A stretch of DNA of 64,000 bases, taken from NCBI GenBank assembly GCA_016861165.1, contig BOKV01000009.1:62001-126000 (forward strand), read 5' to 3'. A program made the translations under genes and the position numbers. The notes beneath the pieces are model-generated. The model worked only from the letters and a program-made list of their open reading frames with translations. It was not told the DNA's origin and did no database searches. Each line of letters opens with the position of its first letter. Within the stretch, counting starts at the first letter, position 1. This stretch comes from Alphaproteobacteria bacterium. Lineage in GTDB: Bacteria > Pseudomonadota > Alphaproteobacteria > Rhizobiales > Rhizobiaceae. Positions 31,943-42,381 of the stretch are shown one piece after another.

Positions 31943-32953
31943 TCAGTACTGGTCCTCGTAGCGCTTGGCCAGTTCCTCGATGTTCTCGGGCGGCCAGGCG
32001 GGAACCTCCATGCCGAGATGGAGACCCATGCCGGCCAGCACTTCCTTGATCTCGTTCAGCGACTTGCGGCCGAAATTCGGCGTGCGCAGCATCTCGGCCT
32101 CGGTCTTCTGGATGAGATCGCCGATATAGACGATGTTGTCGTTCTTGAGACAGTTGGCCGAGCGCACCGACAGTTCCAGTTCGTCGACCTTCTTGAGCAG
32201 CGCCGGATTGAAGGCGAGCTCCTGAACCTCCTCGGCGACCGTCTCCTTGGCCGGCTCCTCGAAATTGACGAAGATCGAGAGCTGGTCCTGGATGATGCGC
32301 GCCGCATAGGCGACGGCGTCCTCCGGCGTGACCGAACCGTCCGTCTCGACCGTCATGGTCAGCTTGTCGTAATCGAGGTACTGGCCCTCGCGGGTGTTGT
32401 CGATCTTGTAGGAGACCTTGCGCACCGGCGAATAGAGGCTGTCGACCGGGATCAGCCCGATCGGCGCGTCCTCCGAGCGGTTGCGGTCGGCGGCGACATA
32501 GCCCTTGCCGGTGGCCACCGTCAGCTCCATGCGGATCTCGGCGCCCTCGTCGAGCGTGCACAGGACGTGGTCGGGGTTGAGCACCTCGATGTCGCCCACC
32601 GTCTGGATGTCGCCGGCGGTCACCACGGCCGGCCCCTCCTTGCGGATGACCATGCGCTTGGGCGTGTCGGCATGCATGCGGAAGGCGATTTCCTTGATGT
32701 TGAGGACGATGTCGGTCACGTCCTCGCGCACGCCGGGAATCGACGAGAACTCGTGCAGGACGCCGTCGATCTGGACAGCGGTCACCGCGGCGCCCTGCAG
32801 GGAGGAAAGCAGGACGCGGCGCAGCGCGTTGCCGAGCGTCAGGCCATAGCCCCGCTCCAGCGGCTCGGCGACGATCACCGCCTTGATCGGCGTGCTGGAA
32901 ACGATTTCAAGCTTGTTCGGCTTGATGAGCTCTTGCCAATTCTTCTGAATCAT
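31943..32953 (-). CDS. rpoA: DNA-directed RNA polymerase subunit alpha
   Basis: 336 residues from [18 protein letters not shown]-terminal dimerisation domain (1-230) contains [20 protein letters not shown]; the C-terminal domain (about 250-336) includes [20 protein letters not shown] and [17 protein letters not shown], which contact UP elements and activators. Length and motifs are normal. Lies between rpsK and rplQ as in all alpha operons. Confidence 0.98.
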   Translation of the reverse strand: MIQKNWQELIKPNKLEIVSSTPIKAVIVAEPLERGYGLTLGNALRRVLLSSLQGAAVTAVQIDGVLHEFSSIPGVREDVTDIVLNIKEIAFRMHADTPKRMVIRKEGPAVVTAGDIQTVGDIEVLNPDHVLCTLDEGAEIRMELTVATGKGYVAADRNRSEDAPIGLIPVDSLYSPVRKVSYKIDNTREGQYLDYDKLTMTVETDGSVTPEDAVAYAARIIQDQLSIFVNFEEPAKETVAEEVQELAFNPALLKKVDELELSVRSANCLKNDNIVYIGDLIQKTEAEMLRTPNFGRKSLNEIKEVLAGMGLHLGMEVPAWPPENIEELAKRYEDQY

Positions 32954-33097
32954 GGGGTCATTCCCTTCAGGTGTCTTCGCCACCATCCATTCGTGGCGGG
33001 TCCCAAAGATTTGCCTGCAGTGGATCGTTGCAGGTCACATTGCCGGTCGCGGCCGGCGTCGGCCCGCCGCGATCCGCCGGGGCGAGGCCCCCGTTGA

Positions 33098-33487
33098 CTA
33101 GACGCGCCGCTTCTTGCGCGGGCGGCAGCCATTGTGCGGGATGGCGGTCACGTCGCGGATCGAGGTGATCTGGAAGCCGGCCGCCTGCAGCGCGCGCAGC
33201 GCCGATTCGCGGCCCGAGCCGGGACCGCGCACCTCGACCTCAAGCGAGCGCATGCCGTGCTCCTGGGCTTTGCGGGCGGCATCCTCGGCCGCGACCTGGG
33301 CGGCGTAGGGCGTCGACTTGCGCGAACCCTTGAAGCCCTGCGCCCCGGCCGACGACCAGGCGATGGTGTTGCCCTGGGCGTCGGTGATCGTCACCATGGT
33401 GTTGTTGAAGGTCGAATTCACGTGGGCCGTGCCCGAGGTGATGTTCTTGCGCTCGCGACGGCGAACGCGCGCGGCTTCCTTGGCCAT
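33098..33487 (-). CDS. rpsK: 30S ribosomal protein S11
   Basis: 129 residues. [20 protein letters not shown] and the C-terminal [13 protein letters not shown] are S11 hallmarks. It forms part of the platform near the mRNA exit. The 145-base gap before it, after rpsM, holds a long imperfect palindromic repeat. Confidence 0.98.
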   Translation of the reverse strand: MAKEAARVRRRERKNITSGTAHVNSTFNNTMVTITDAQGNTIAWSSAGAQGFKGSRKSTPYAAQVAAEDAARKAQEHGMRSLEVEVRGPGSGRESALRALQAAGFQITSIRDVTAIPHNGCRPRKKRRV

Positions 33488-33541
33488 CTAGGTCCTTTCG
33501 TTCGATCTCTGCACCGCCGTCGTTCCGGCGGCTACACCTAG

Positions 33542-33631
33542 CTGTGAATGGTGAATGGCAAAATGGTGAATGGATGCGCCAGCGGCGCGGCGCGACTTAC
33601 CATTCACAATTCACCATTGACCATTCACCAG
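33542..33631. repeat. Palindromic repeat built of TGAATGG units between rpsM and rpsK
   Basis: The left arm (33542-33573) holds three TGAATGG-like heptamers; the right arm (33600-33631) is an imperfect reverse complement. A 26-base GC-rich loop separates them. The whole 90-base unit could fold into a long hairpin and looks like a miniature intergenic repeat (REP/MITE-like). It ends 2 bases before the rpsM stop codon. No terminal repeats or target duplication could be defined. Confidence 0.7.
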
Positions 33632-33632
33632 A

Positions 33633-34001
33633 TTACTTCTTCTTGCCGGCGATCGGCTTGGCCGGCCCCTTGCGGGTGCGGGCGTTGGTGTGGGTGCGCT
33701 GGCCACGGACGGGCAGTCCGCGACGGTGGCGCAGCCCGCGATAGCAGCCCAGGTCCATAAGGCGCTTGATGTTCATCGCCGTCTCGCGGCGCAGGTCGCC
33801 CTCGACCTGGTAGTCGCGATCGATGACCTCGCGAATCTGGATCACCTCGGCGTCGGTGAGCTGGCTGACGCGGCGCTCCGGGGCGATCGACACCTTGTCG
33901 ATGATGTCCTGGGCGACCCTCGGGCCGATGCCGTGAATGTATTGCAGCGCGATGACGACACGCTTGTTGGTCGGGATGTTGACGCCGGCGATGCGGGCCA
34001 T
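33633..34001 (-). CDS. rpsM: 30S ribosomal protein S13
   Basis: 122 residues from the ATG at 34001. [20 protein letters not shown], the helix-two-turn-helix region, and the C-terminal [20 protein letters not shown] are diagnostic. S13 contacts the P-site tRNA and 50S at bridge B1. First gene of the alpha operon here; rpmJ and infA are not found between it and adk. Confidence 0.98.
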   Translation of the reverse strand: MARIAGVNIPTNKRVVIALQYIHGIGPRVAQDIIDKVSIAPERRVSQLTDAEVIQIREVIDRDYQVEGDLRRETAMNIKRLMDLGCYRGLRHRRGLPVRGQRTHTNARTRKGPAKPIAGKKK

Positions 34002-34274
34002 GCTCTTCTCTCCATTTTTCGGCCGGCGGAAACACCGGCCCATTCAGCTTGCCCGCGTCCGGTGGAGACCGGCCCCTGCGGGTGGTTCGCGCCCGCGTGG
34101 GCAGCGCTGGCGCGCGGTCCCGCGAAAACGGCAAAAGACCGGCTCCAGCTTTCCTCCAGAAACCTGGTCCCGGTCGTCTCACCTGTGCGAAGTGCGCCTC
34201 AGATACGCACTCGACCGGTTGAAGTCAAGCCTCGCGCGGGCCGCTTGCGCGGGCCGGCGGGCGCCAGCGCTGCG

Positions 34275-34934
34275 TCATCGGCGCGCACACCGTTCGACCA
34301 CCTCGCGGATGGCGGCATGCACCGGCCCGATCTCGCCCATGCCGTCCACCCGCCGGAGCAGCCCCTTGGCGAAATAGTAGCCGACCAGCGGCGAGGTCTC
34401 CTTGTAGTAGGCCTGCAGGCGCGTGCGCAGCGTGTCGGCATTGTCGTCCGGGCGGCGCTTGAATTCCTTGCTCCCACAGCGGTCGCAGGTATCGGCCACC
34501 TTCGGCATCTTGAAGATGTCGTGATAGCCCTCGCCGCAATTGGCGCAGGTGAAGCGGCCGGAGATACGCTCGATCAGCTGCTCGTCGTCGACGGCGATTT
34601 CGACCACGCAGTCGAGGGCCCTGCCCTTCTCGGCCAGCATCTTCCCGAGCGCCTCGGCCTGCTGGAGCGTGCGTGGATAGCCGTCGAGAATGAAGCCCCT
34701 GGCACAGTCGGCCCGGTCGAGCCGATCGGAGACGATGGCGTTGACGATCTCGTCGGAAACCAGCCTACCCTCGGCCATGACCGCCTTGGCGCGCAGCCCG
34801 ACCTCGGTCTCGGCGGCCACGGCCTCGCGCAGCATGTCGCCGGTCGACAGTTGCGGGATGCCGAAATGGTCGGTCAGCATGCGCGCCTGGGTACCCTTGC
34901 CCGCCCCTGGCGGCCCCAGCAGTATCAGGTTCAT
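34275..34934 (-). CDS. adk: Adenylate kinase (zinc-type lid)
   Basis: 219 residues. Interconverts AMP plus ATP with two ADP. P-loop GPPGAGKGTQ at 8-17; NMP-binding region and DGYPRTLQQAEAL follow. The LID domain is the long form and carries four cysteines (Cys130, Cys133, Cys150, Cys153) in a zinc-binding arrangement. The start ATG overlaps the secY stop (ATGA), so translation is coupled. The C-terminus (RRVDGMGEIGPVHAAIREV) is slightly longer than usual. Confidence 0.97.
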   Translation of the reverse strand: MNLILLGPPGAGKGTQARMLTDHFGIPQLSTGDMLREAVAAETEVGLRAKAVMAEGRLVSDEIVNAIVSDRLDRADCARGFILDGYPRTLQQAEALGKMLAEKGRALDCVVEIAVDDEQLIERISGRFTCANCGEGYHDIFKMPKVADTCDRCGSKEFKRRPDDNADTLRTRLQAYYKETSPLVGYYFAKGLLRRVDGMGEIGPVHAAIREVVERCARR

Positions 34935-36268
34935 CGGCTCCGTTTTCCTCCGCGAAGACGGGATTTCTTGACCAGGCCCTCATACTGGTGGGCGAGCAGG
35001 TGCCCCTGGACCTGGGACACGGTGTCCATCGTGACACTGACGACGATGAGCAGCGACGTGCCGCCGAGATAGAACGGCACTCCCGTCGCGGAGATCAGGA
35101 ATTCCGGCAGCAGGCAGACGATGACGAGATAGATGGCGCCGACCGTGGTGATGCGGGTCAGCACATAGTCGATGTACTCGGCGGTGCGCTCGCCCGGACG
35201 GATGCCGGGAATGAAGCCGCCATGCTTCTTCAGATTGTCGGCGGTCTCGGTCGGGTTGAACACGATCGCCGTGTAGAAGAACGCGAAGAAGGCGATCATC
35301 GCCGCATAGAGCGCCATATAGGCCGGCTGGCCGTGGCCAAGCGTCGCCGTGATGGTGGCGAGCCAGCCCGGCATGTCGGCGGTGTTGGCGAAGTTGGCAA
35401 TGGTCGCCGGCAGCAGCAGCAGCGAGGAGGCGAAGATCGGCGGGATGACGCCCGAGGTGTTGAGCTTGAGCGGCAGGTGCGAGGACTGGCCCTCGAACAT
35501 GCGGTTGCCGACCTGGCGCTTCGGGTACTGGATCAGCAGCCGGCGCTGCGCGCGCTCCATGAACACGATGAAGGTGATGACGACGACCGCCACCAACAGA
35601 ACGGCCAGGATCAGCGCCGTCGACAGGGCCCCGGTGCGGCCGAGCTCGAGCGTGCCGGCGATGGCCCCGGGCAGCTCGGCGACGATGCCGGCGAAGATGA
35701 TGAGCGAGATGCCGTTGCCGATGCCGCGCGCGGTGATCTGCTCGCCGAGCCACATCAGGAACATGGTGCCGCCGACCAGCGTGATGACGGTGGAGATGCG
35801 GAAAAACCAGCCGGGATCGGAGACGATGTTGGTGCCCGATTCGAGCCCTACGGCGATGCCATAGGCCTGCAGGGTCGCCAGGATGACGGTGCCGTAGCGG
35901 GTGTACTGGTTGATGGTCTTGCGGCCCTGCTCGCCTTCCTTCTTGAGCTGCTCGAGCGTCGGCACGACCGACGTCATCAGCTGGATGATGATCGAGGCCG
36001 AGATGTAGGGCATGATGCCGAGCGCGAAGATCGCCATGCGCTCGACGGCGCCGCCGGCGAACATGTTGAACATGCCGAGGACGCCGGACTGCTGCTGGAA
36101 AGCCTGGGCGAAGGCTTCCGGGTTGATGCCGGGCAGCGGGATGTAGGTGCCGAGCCGGTAGACGAGCAGCGCGCCGAGCGTGAACCAGATGCGCTTCTTC
36201 AGTTCCTCGGCCTTGGCGAAGGCCGAGAAGTTGAGGTTGGCTGCAAGCTGTTCGGCGGCTGATGCCAT
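34931..36268 (-). CDS. secY: Preprotein translocase subunit SecY
   Basis: 445 residues with ten membrane segments. Opens ASAAEQLAANLNFSAFAKAE and includes RLGTYIPLPGI, the plug-helix region, and the conserved cytoplasmic RLLIQYPKRQVG loop. It forms the channel with SecE (gene at the right side of this window) and SecG. Lies between rplO and adk as in other spc operons. Confidence 0.98.
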   Translation of the reverse strand: MASAAEQLAANLNFSAFAKAEELKKRIWFTLGALLVYRLGTYIPLPGINPEAFAQAFQQQSGVLGMFNMFAGGAVERMAIFALGIMPYISASIIIQLMTSVVPTLEQLKKEGEQGRKTINQYTRYGTVILATLQAYGIAVGLESGTNIVSDPGWFFRISTVITLVGGTMFLMWLGEQITARGIGNGISLIIFAGIVAELPGAIAGTLELGRTGALSTALILAVLLVAVVVITFIVFMERAQRRLLIQYPKRQVGNRMFEGQSSHLPLKLNTSGVIPPIFASSLLLLPATIANFANTADMPGWLATITATLGHGQPAYMALYAAMIAFFAFFYTAIVFNPTETADNLKKHGGFIPGIRPGERTAEYIDYVLTRITTVGAIYLVIVCLLPEFLISATGVPFYLGGTSLLIVVSVTMDTVSQVQGHLLAHQYEGLVKKSRLRGGKRSR

Positions 36269-36323
36269 GAGTCACTCCGGTCGGTTGGCGCGGGCCGCCA
36301 GGGCCCGGCGCGCGGCGCGGCCC

Positions 36324-36812
36324 CTACGATGCCGTCGCCGCTTCCGTCTGCGCCGCCAGCACGGTGACAGAACCGCCGGCCTTTTCAACCTTCGCGATGG
36401 CCGCCTTCGAGGCGCCGGCGACGGCGAAGCCGACCTTGGCCTTGATCTCGCCGTCCGACAGCAGGCGCACGCCGTCGCGGGCTCGCCGCACGATGCCGGC
36501 CTCGATCAGCGCCGCGACATCGACGGTCTGGCCGGCGTCGAGGCGACCGGCATCGATGGCGGCCTGGACGCGCCCGAGCGACACCTCGTTGTAGTCCCTG
36601 GTGAACTTGGCATTGGTGAAGCCGCGCTTGGGCAGGCGGCGATAGAGCGGCATCTGGCCGCCCTCGAAGCCGTTGATGGCCACGCCGGAGCGCGCGGTCT
36701 GGCCCTTGCCGCCGCGGCCGCCGGTCTTGCCCTTGCCGGAGCCGATGCCGCGGCCGACCCGCTTGGCCGACCTGGCGGCGCCGGCGTTGTCCCTGATGTC
36801 GGTGAGTTTCAT
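36324..36812 (-). CDS. rplO: 50S ribosomal protein L15
   Basis: 162 residues. [20 protein letters not shown] and the Gly/Lys-rich [18 protein letters not shown] segment are characteristic; the C-terminal half holds the globular domain with [15 protein letters not shown]15 is a late assembly protein of the 50S core. Sits between rpmD and secY. Confidence 0.97.
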   Translation of the reverse strand: MKLTDIRDNAGAARSAKRVGRGIGSGKGKTGGRGGKGQTARSGVAINGFEGGQMPLYRRLPKRGFTNAKFTRDYNEVSLGRVQAAIDAGRLDAGQTVDVAALIEAGIVRRARDGVRLLSDGEIKAKVGFAVAGASKAAIAKVEKAGGSVTVLAAQTEAATAS

Positions 36813-36929
36813 CTCGTCGCCCTCCTGGACGATGCCGCGTTCGGGCCGGCCGGCCCAGACGCAGATAAGTCGGTCAAAACCAAAAATCCAGACCGGCCCG
36901 GCGCCAGCGGGCCCGCCCGGCCAGCGGCC

Positions 36930-37124
36930 TTACGCCTCGTCGACGACGCGGACGAGATGCGAGACCTTGGCGATCATGCCGCGCACGGCCGGCGTATCCT
37001 CCAGCACGCGGCGGCGGTTCATCCTGTTCAGCCCCAGCCCGATCAGAGTGGCGCGCTGGTCCGCCGGGCGACGGATCGGGCTGCCTATCTGCTGAACGGT
37101 GATGGTCTTCTTCCTGTCGGCCAT
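36930..37124 (-). CDS. rpmD: 50S ribosomal protein L30
   Basis: 64 residues from the ATG at 37124. [20 protein letters not shown] and [20 protein letters not shown] are the L30 signature. A frame reaching 37145 begins slightly upstream and would overlap the S5 stop; the shorter form matches family length. Confidence 0.96.
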   Translation of the reverse strand: MADRKKTITVQQIGSPIRRPADQRATLIGLGLNRMNRRRVLEDTPAVRGMIAKVSHLVRVVDEA

Positions 37125-37141
37125 CGTCAGGCTCCCGATGT

Positions 37142-37711
37142 TCACTCGTCGGCGCCGATCAGGTCCCGGCGACGGGCCTGCAGCGTCGAATACTTGATGC
37201 CGCGCGCGGCGGCGACGTCCTTGGGGTGCACCTGGTGCTTGAGCGCATCGAAGGTGGCGCGCACCATGTTGTACTTGTTCGACGACCCCATCGATTTGGC
37301 GACGACGTCCTGGACGCCGAGCGTCTCGAAAACGGCGCGCATCGGGCCGCCGGCGATGATGCCGGTGCCGGGAGGGGCCGCGCGCAGGAACACCTTGCCG
37401 GCGCCGTGGCGGCCGACGACGTCGTGATGCAGCGTGCGGCCGGAGCGCAGCGGCACGAAGATCATGTCGCGCTTGGCAGCTTCGGTCGCCTTGCGGATCG
37501 CCTCGGGCACCTCGCGCGCCTTGCCGTGGCCGAAGCCGACCCGGCCCTTCTGGTCGCCGACGACGACGAGCGCGGCGAAGCCGAAGCGCCGGCCGCCCTT
37601 CACCACCTTGGCGACGCGGTTGATGTGGACGAGCTTGTCGACGAATTCGCTGTCGCGCTCGTCGCGGTCCCGCTCCCGGCCATCCCGGTGAGCCCGTCTT
37701 TCCTGTGCCAT
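37142..37711 (-). CDS. rpsE: 30S ribosomal protein S5
   Basis: 189 residues from the ATG at 37711. The N-terminal 20 residues are highly charged, as in alphaproteobacterial S5. [20 protein letters not shown] and the [20 protein letters not shown] segment identify the protein. S5 lines the mRNA entry and proofreading region. Confidence 0.97.
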   Translation of the reverse strand: MAQERRAHRDGRERDRDERDSEFVDKLVHINRVAKVVKGGRRFGFAALVVVGDQKGRVGFGHGKAREVPEAIRKATEAAKRDMIFVPLRSGRTLHHDVVGRHGAGKVFLRAAPPGTGIIAGGPMRAVFETLGVQDVVAKSMGSSNKYNMVRATFDALKHQVHPKDVAAARGIKYSTLQARRRDLIGADE

Positions 37712-37773
37712 TGTCCTGAAGCCTTTGTTCTTTTCCGGTAGCACGACAGCGCCCGCCAGCGGGCGCGGCAAAA

Positions 37774-38136
37774 TCAGAATTCGAGCCCGCCCTCGCGCGC
37801 CGCGTCGGCCAGCGCCTTGACGCGGCCGTGGAACAGATAGGCGCCGCGGTCGAAGACGACCTCCTTGACGCCGGCCTTGAGCGCCCGCTCGGCGACGAGC
37901 TTGCCGACGGCCGCTGCCGCTGCCGCGTCGCTGCCGGCCTTGAGCTGGGCGCGCAGGTCCTTGTCGACCGTGGAGGCGGCCGCCAGCGTGTGGCCCCTGC
38001 CGTCGTCGATGACCTGGGCGTAGATGTTCTTCGCCGAACGATAGACGCTCAGCCGCGGCCGGCCATTGGCCACCGCCTTGACGGAACGGCGAACGCGCAG
38101 GGCGCGGCGCACGGCGTTGTCACGTTTCGATGCCAT
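37774..38136 (-). CDS. rplR: 50S ribosomal protein L18
   Basis: 120 residues. [40 protein letters not shown] and the C-terminal [20 protein letters not shown] match L18. It binds 5S rRNA with L5. Overall order rplF-rplR-rpsE is standard. Confidence 0.97.
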   Translation of the reverse strand: MASKRDNAVRRALRVRRSVKAVANGRPRLSVYRSAKNIYAQVIDDGRGHTLAAASTVDKDLRAQLKAGSDAAAAAAVGKLVAERALKAGVKEVVFDRGAYLFHGRVKALADAAREGGLEF

Positions 38137-38145
38137 GGCGGATTC

Positions 38146-38679
38146 CTACTTCTTCTTGCCTTCCTTGCGGAAGATGGTCTCGTCGGCGTACTTGACGCCC
38201 TTGCCCTTGTAGGGCTCGGGCGGGCGGAACTTGCGGATTTCCGCGGCGACCTGGCCGACCTTGTGCTTGTCGATGCCGGTGATGACGATCTCGGTCGGCT
38301 TCGGCGTCGCCACCTGGATGCCGTCGGGAACCTCGTAGACCACATCGTGGCTGAAGCCGAGCGCGAGCTGCAGGTTCTTGCCCTGCATCGCCGCGCGGTA
38401 GCCGACGCCGTTGATCTCGAGGCGCTTCTCGAAGCCGTTCTTTACGCCGTTGACGATGTTGGCGATCATGGTGCGCGACATGCCCCATTTGGAACGCGCC
38501 TGCTTGGAACCGTCGCGCGGATCGACGACGATGGCGCCGTCCTGCATCTTGACCAGCACCTCGTCATTGACGACGAACTGCAATTCGCCCTTGGGGCCCT
38601 TGGCGCGGATCGTCTGGCCCTCGACCGTGGCGGTTACGCCATCGGGCACGTGAACCGGCTTTTTTCCTATGCGAGACAT
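38146..38679 (-). CDS. rplF: 50S ribosomal protein L6
   Basis: 177 residues, two related domains. [20 protein letters not shown] at the start and [19 protein letters not shown] at the end are conserved; the C-terminus IFRKEGKKK is normal. Located beneath the L7/L12 stalk. Nine bases separate it from rplR. Confidence 0.98.
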   Translation of the reverse strand: MSRIGKKPVHVPDGVTATVEGQTIRAKGPKGELQFVVNDEVLVKMQDGAIVVDPRDGSKQARSKWGMSRTMIANIVNGVKNGFEKRLEINGVGYRAAMQGKNLQLALGFSHDVVYEVPDGIQVATPKPTEIVITGIDKHKVGQVAAEIRKFRPPEPYKGKGVKYADETIFRKEGKKK

Positions 38680-38711
38680 CTTTTCAACCTGTCCGTAGAG
38701 GGTCCGTTGCC

Positions 38712-39110
38712 TCAGAATACCCGGCAGAGCACTTCGCCGCCGACATTCTGCTCGCGGGCGTCGTGGTCGGCCATCACGCCCTTGGGCGTCGACAGAATCG
38801 ACACGCCGAGCCCGTTGGCGACCCGCGGCAGCGACCTCACCGAGGCATAAACGCGGCGGCCGGGCTTGGAAATGCGCGCGATCTCGCGGATCACCGGAGC
38901 GCCCTCGTAATATTTGAGTTCGATCTCCAGTTCCGATTTGCCATTGTCGAAATCGGTGCGCGTGTAGCCGCGGATATAGCCTTCGGCCTGCAGCACATCA
39001 AGCACGCGCACGCGCAGGCTGGAAGCCGGCGTGGTGACCTTGGACTTGCCGCGCAGCAGTCCGTTGCGGATGCGCGTCAGCATATCGCCGAGAGGATCGT
39101 TCATCGACAT
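38712..39110 (-). CDS. rpsH: 30S ribosomal protein S8
   Basis: 132 residues. [20 protein letters not shown] and the C-terminal [20 protein letters not shown] are S8 landmarks. In enterobacteria S8 represses the spc operon by binding the rplE region of the mRNA; whether that holds here is not visible. ATG codons at residues 1 and 3 are both possible starts. Confidence 0.97.
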   Translation of the reverse strand: MSMNDPLGDMLTRIRNGLLRGKSKVTTPASSLRVRVLDVLQAEGYIRGYTRTDFDNGKSELEIELKYYEGAPVIREIARISKPGRRVYASVRSLPRVANGLGVSILSTPKGVMADHDAREQNVGGEVLCRVF

Positions 39111-39124
39111 GAGCCTTGCTCTCC

Positions 39125-39430
39125 TTACCAGCTCGACTTGACGATGCCGGGAACCTGGCCCCTGGCGCCGAGTTCGCGTAGCGCGATGCGCGACATCCTG
39201 AGCTTGCGGTAATAGGCACGCGGACGACCGGTGACTTCGCAGCGGTTGCGGATGCGGACCTTGGCGCTGTTGCGCGGCAGTTCGGCCAGCTTCAGCTGGG
39301 CGCGGAACCGCTCCTCGATCGGCATCTCCTTGTTCATGATGATCGCCTTGAGCGCATTGCGCCGGGCGGCGTGGCGCTTGACCATCCGGGCGCGGCGCTT
39401 GTTCTTCTCTACGGCACTCGTCTTTGCCAT
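39125..39430 (-). CDS. rpsN: 30S ribosomal protein S14 (zinc-free form)
   Basis: 101 residues. This is the long, zinc-independent type: [20 protein letters not shown], then [20 protein letters not shown] with a single cysteine and no CxxC pair, and [19 protein letters not shown] at the C-terminus. The lack of the four-cysteine site means growth does not depend on zinc for S14. Confidence 0.97.
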   Translation of the reverse strand: MAKTSAVEKNKRRARMVKRHAARRNALKAIIMNKEMPIEERFRAQLKLAELPRNSAKVRIRNRCEVTGRPRAYYRKLRMSRIALRELGARGQVPGIVKSSW

Positions 39431-39456
39431 GTCAGCTCTCTCCTGTTCGCCTGCCG

Positions 39457-40014
39457 TTACTTGCGGAAGGGGAAGTTGAAGTGGCGCAACAGCGCGCGCG
39501 CTTCGTCATCCGACTTCGCCGTCGTACAGACGATGACGTCCATGCCCCAGATCTGATCGACCTTGTCGTAGTTGATCTCCGGGAACACGATGTGCTCCTT
39601 GACGCCCAGGGCAAAGTTGCCGCGGCCGTCGAAGCTCTTGGGGTTGAGGCCGCGGAAGTCGCGCACGCGCGGCAGCGCGATGTTGATCAGCCGGTCGAGG
39701 AACTCGTACATGCGCGCCTTGCGCAGCGTCACCTTGGCGCCGAGCGGCATGTTCTCGCGAACCTTGAACGAGGCGATCGACTTGCGGGCGCGGGTGACCA
39801 CGGCCTTCTGGCCGGCGATCAGCGTCAGATCGTCGGCCGCGGTCTGGGCCTTCTTGGAATCGGCCGTCGATTCGCCGACGCCCATGTTGAGCACGATCTT
39901 GTCGAGGCGGGGAACCTCCATCGGGTTCTTGTAGCCGAACTCCTCGATCATCTTCGGCCGCACCACTGTTTCGTAGTGGTCGCGCAGGCGCGGCGAGTAA
40001 GCTGCTTCAGCCAT
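39457..40014 (-). CDS. rplE: 50S ribosomal protein L5
   Basis: 185 residues. [40 protein letters not shown] and [20 protein letters not shown] are highly conserved. L5 anchors 5S rRNA and contacts P-site tRNA. Its start lies 8 bases inside the 3' end of rplX. Confidence 0.98.
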   Translation of the reverse strand: MAEAAYSPRLRDHYETVVRPKMIEEFGYKNPMEVPRLDKIVLNMGVGESTADSKKAQTAADDLTLIAGQKAVVTRARKSIASFKVRENMPLGAKVTLRKARMYEFLDRLINIALPRVRDFRGLNPKSFDGRGNFALGVKEHIVFPEINYDKVDQIWGMDVIVCTTAKSDDEARALLRHFNFPFRK

Positions 40015-40321
40015 CGATCAAATCTCCCGAACGCTTGGCGAAACGCACCTTGCGGCCGTCCTCCAGCGTCTTGAATCCGACCCGGGTCGGCTTGCCGTCC
40101 TTCGGATCGACGAGCGCCAGGTTGGACACGTGAATGGGCGCCTCCTTGGCGATGATGCCGGCCTCCTGGCTGGCGGTCTGCTTCTGGTGGCGCTTGACCA
40201 TGTTGATGCCGCCGACGATGGCGCGGCTCTGCTTCGGCATCATCTTGACGACCTCGCCGGAGCGGCCCTTGTCCTTGCCGGTGAGCACGACCACGCGGTC
40301 ACCCTTCCTGATCTTCTGCAT
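40007..40321 (-). CDS. rplX: 50S ribosomal protein L24
   Basis: 104 residues from the ATG at 40321. KOW motif [20 protein letters not shown] at the N-terminus. L24 starts 50S assembly. The first part of a longer open frame (to 40642) is a shadow of rplN. The stop codon lies beyond the rplE start. Confidence 0.97.
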   Translation of the reverse strand: MQKIRKGDRVVVLTGKDKGRSGEVVKMMPKQSRAIVGGINMVKRHQKQTASQEAGIIAKEAPIHVSNLALVDPKDGKPTRVGFKTLEDGRKVRFAKRSGDLIDG

Positions 40322-40332
40322 GGTCCGTTCTC

Positions 40333-40701
40333 CTACAGAACTTCCGGCGCCAGCGAGATGATCTTCATGTGGTTCTTGGCGCGCAGTTCGCGCGGAACCG
40401 GGCCGAAGATGCGGGTGCCGATCGGCTCCTTCTTGTTGTCGATCAGCACGGCGGCGTTGCTGTCGAAGCGGATGACGCTGCCGTCGGGGCGGCGGATGTC
40501 CTTGGCGGTGCGCACGACGACGGCCTTCATCACGTCGCCCTTCTTCACGCGGCCGCGCGGAATCGCCTCCTTCACCGACACGACGATGACGTCGCCGACG
40601 GTGGCGTACTTGCGCTTGGAACCGCCGAGCACCTTGATGCACATGACGCGGCGCGCGCCGGAATTGTCGGCGACGTCGAGGTTGGTCTGCATCTGAATCA
40701 T
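40333..40701 (-). CDS. rplN: 50S ribosomal protein L14
   Basis: 122 residues. [40 protein letters not shown] and the C-terminal [16 protein letters not shown] are diagnostic. L14 forms bridge B5 and binds assembly factor RsfS. Marks the start of the spc block. Confidence 0.98.
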   Translation of the reverse strand: MIQMQTNLDVADNSGARRVMCIKVLGGSKRKYATVGDVIVVSVKEAIPRGRVKKGDVMKAVVVRTAKDIRRPDGSVIRFDSNAAVLIDNKKEPIGTRIFGPVPRELRAKNHMKIISLAPEVL

Positions 40702-40752
40702 GACTGACTACCTTCTCATTGCTTCAGCCGGCGCGCCGGCAGCCCGATGCGG

Positions 40753-40989
40753 TCAGGCCTGTTCCTCGACCACGACCCAGCGCTTGGTGCGCGAGATCGG
40801 CCGGCTTTCGCGAATGAAGACCGTGTCGCCGACCTTGCACTTGTTGGCCTCGTCATGGGCCTGGTAGTTCTTGGAACGGCGGACCGTCTTCTTGAACAGC
40901 GGGTGGGTGAAGCGGCGCTCCACCTTGACCACGACGGTCTTGTCGTTCTTGTCGCTGACGACGACGCCTTGCAATACGCGCTTGGGCAT
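40753..40989 (-). CDS. rpsQ: 30S ribosomal protein S17
   Basis: 78 residues. [20 protein letters not shown] and the [16 protein letters not shown] tail identify S17, an early-assembly OB-fold protein of the 30S. Last gene of the S10 block. Confidence 0.97.
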   Translation of the reverse strand: MPKRVLQGVVVSDKNDKTVVVKVERRFTHPLFKKTVRRSKNYQAHDEANKCKVGDTVFIRESRPISRTKRWVVVEEQA

Positions 40990-41003
40990 GGCGGCTTGTT
41001 CTC

Positions 41004-41207
41004 CTAGGCCTTGGCTTCGGCCGCGCGTTTCTCGGCGGCGATGGTCTTGATGCGGGCGATGTCGCGGCGCACCTGGCGCACGCGCGCGGTGTTCTCGAGC
41101 TGGCCGGTGGCGCGCTGGAAGCGCAGGTTGAACTGCTCCTTCTTGAGCTTCAGCAGCTCGTCGGAGAGCTGGTCGGGGGTCATCACGCGGATGTCGGAGG
41201 TCTTCAT
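41004..41207 (-). CDS. rpmC: 50S ribosomal protein L29
   Basis: 67 residues, a helical hairpin: [20 protein letters not shown], then [21 protein letters not shown]29 lies at the tunnel exit and with L23 forms the docking area for SRP and trigger factor. Confidence 0.97.
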   Translation of the reverse strand: MKTSDIRVMTPDQLSDELLKLKKEQFNLRFQRATGQLENTARVRQVRRDIARIKTIAAEKRAAEAKA

Positions 41208-41237
41208 CGGATCACCTCTTCTCGTCCTGTTCCTGCG

Positions 41238-41651
41238 CTATTCGGCGATGCGCGCGACGAAGCGCGTCTTGATCGGCAGCTTGGCGGCACCCAGGCGCAA
41301 CGCCTCGCGGGCGACGTCCTCGGCGACGCCGTCGATCTCGAACATGATCTTGCCCGGCTTGACGCGGCACACCCAGTATTCGGGCGCGCCCTTGCCCTTG
41401 CCCATGCGCACCTCGATCGGCTTCTTGGAGACCGGCACGTCCGGGAAGATGCGGATCCAGACGCGGCCGGCGCGCTTCATGTGGCGGGTGATCGCGCGGC
41501 GCGCGGCCTCGATCTGGCGCGCCGTGACGCGCTCCGGCTCCTGCGCCTTGAGGCCGAAGGAGCCGAAGTTCAGCGTGGTGCCGCCCTTGGCCGCGCCGTG
41601 GATGCGGCCCTTGAACTGCTTGCGGAACTTGGTGCGCTTGGGTTGCAACAT
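41238..41651 (-). CDS. rplP: 50S ribosomal protein L16
   Basis: 137 residues. [20 protein letters not shown] at the start and [20 protein letters not shown] plus [20 protein letters not shown] further on are L16 landmarks. It contacts the aminoacyl end of A-site tRNA. The frame is intact although rpsC just upstream is broken. Confidence 0.98.
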   Translation of the reverse strand: MLQPKRTKFRKQFKGRIHGAAKGGTTLNFGSFGLKAQEPERVTARQIEAARRAITRHMKRAGRVWIRIFPDVPVSKKPIEVRMGKGKGAPEYWVCRVKPGKIMFEIDGVAEDVAREALRLGAAKLPIKTRFVARIAE

Positions 41652-41681
41652 GATCGTCTATTCCTGCTTGCTTGGCCGGCC

Positions 41682-42381
41682 TCAGGCGGCATGACGGCGC
41701 GAGCCGCCCTGCTCCTGGCCCTCGATCGCCCGGCGCTCGGAGGCGAGCGGATCGTGCTCGAGGATCTCGCCCTTGAAGATCCACACCTTGACGCCGCAGA
41801 TGCCGTAGGCGGTAAGCGCCTCGGCGGTGCCGTAGTCGATGTCGGCGCGCAGGGTGTGCAGCGGCACCCGGCCCTCGCGGTACCATTCCATGCGCGCGAT
41901 CTCGGCGCCGCCGAGACGGCCCGACATTGATGCGGATGCCCTCGGCGCCGAGGCGCATGGCCGACTGCACGGCGCGCTTCATGGCGCGGCGGAACGCGAC
42001 GCGGCGCTCGAGCTGCTGGGCGATCGACTGGGCGACAAGGGTGGCGTCGATCTCGGGCTTGCGCACCTCGACGATGTTGATGTGGACCTCCGAGGCGGTC
42101 ATCTGCGACAGCTTCTTGCGCAGCTTCTCGATGTCGGCGCCCTTCTTGCCGATGATCACGCCCGGACGCGCGGCGTGGATGGTCACCCGGCACTTCTTGT
42201 GCGGGCGCTCGATCACGATCTTGGAGATGGAGGCGGCGGCCAGCTCCTTCTCCAGATATTCCCGGATCGCCAGGTCCTCGTGCAGCAGGCGGCCATATTC
42301 GCCCTTGTTGGCGAACCAGCGCGAATCCCAGGTCCGGTTGATGCCGAGGCGCAGGCCGATCGGATTGACTTTCTGGCCCAT
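41682..42381 (-). CDS. rpsC: 30S ribosomal protein S3, frameshifted by a 2-base deletion
   Basis: The KH-containing N-terminal half ([20 protein letters not shown] ... [18 protein letters not shown]) reads to residue 153, EGIRINV. The remaining part [20 protein letters not shown] ... [20 protein letters not shown] continues in another frame (41682-41927). Normal S3 reads INVSGRLGG, so two bases (TC on the minus strand) are missing at 41922/41923. With them restored the protein has about 233 residues, the usual size. S3 is essential and no second copy is in the window, so an assembly error is more likely than a real mutation. Confidence 0.95.
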
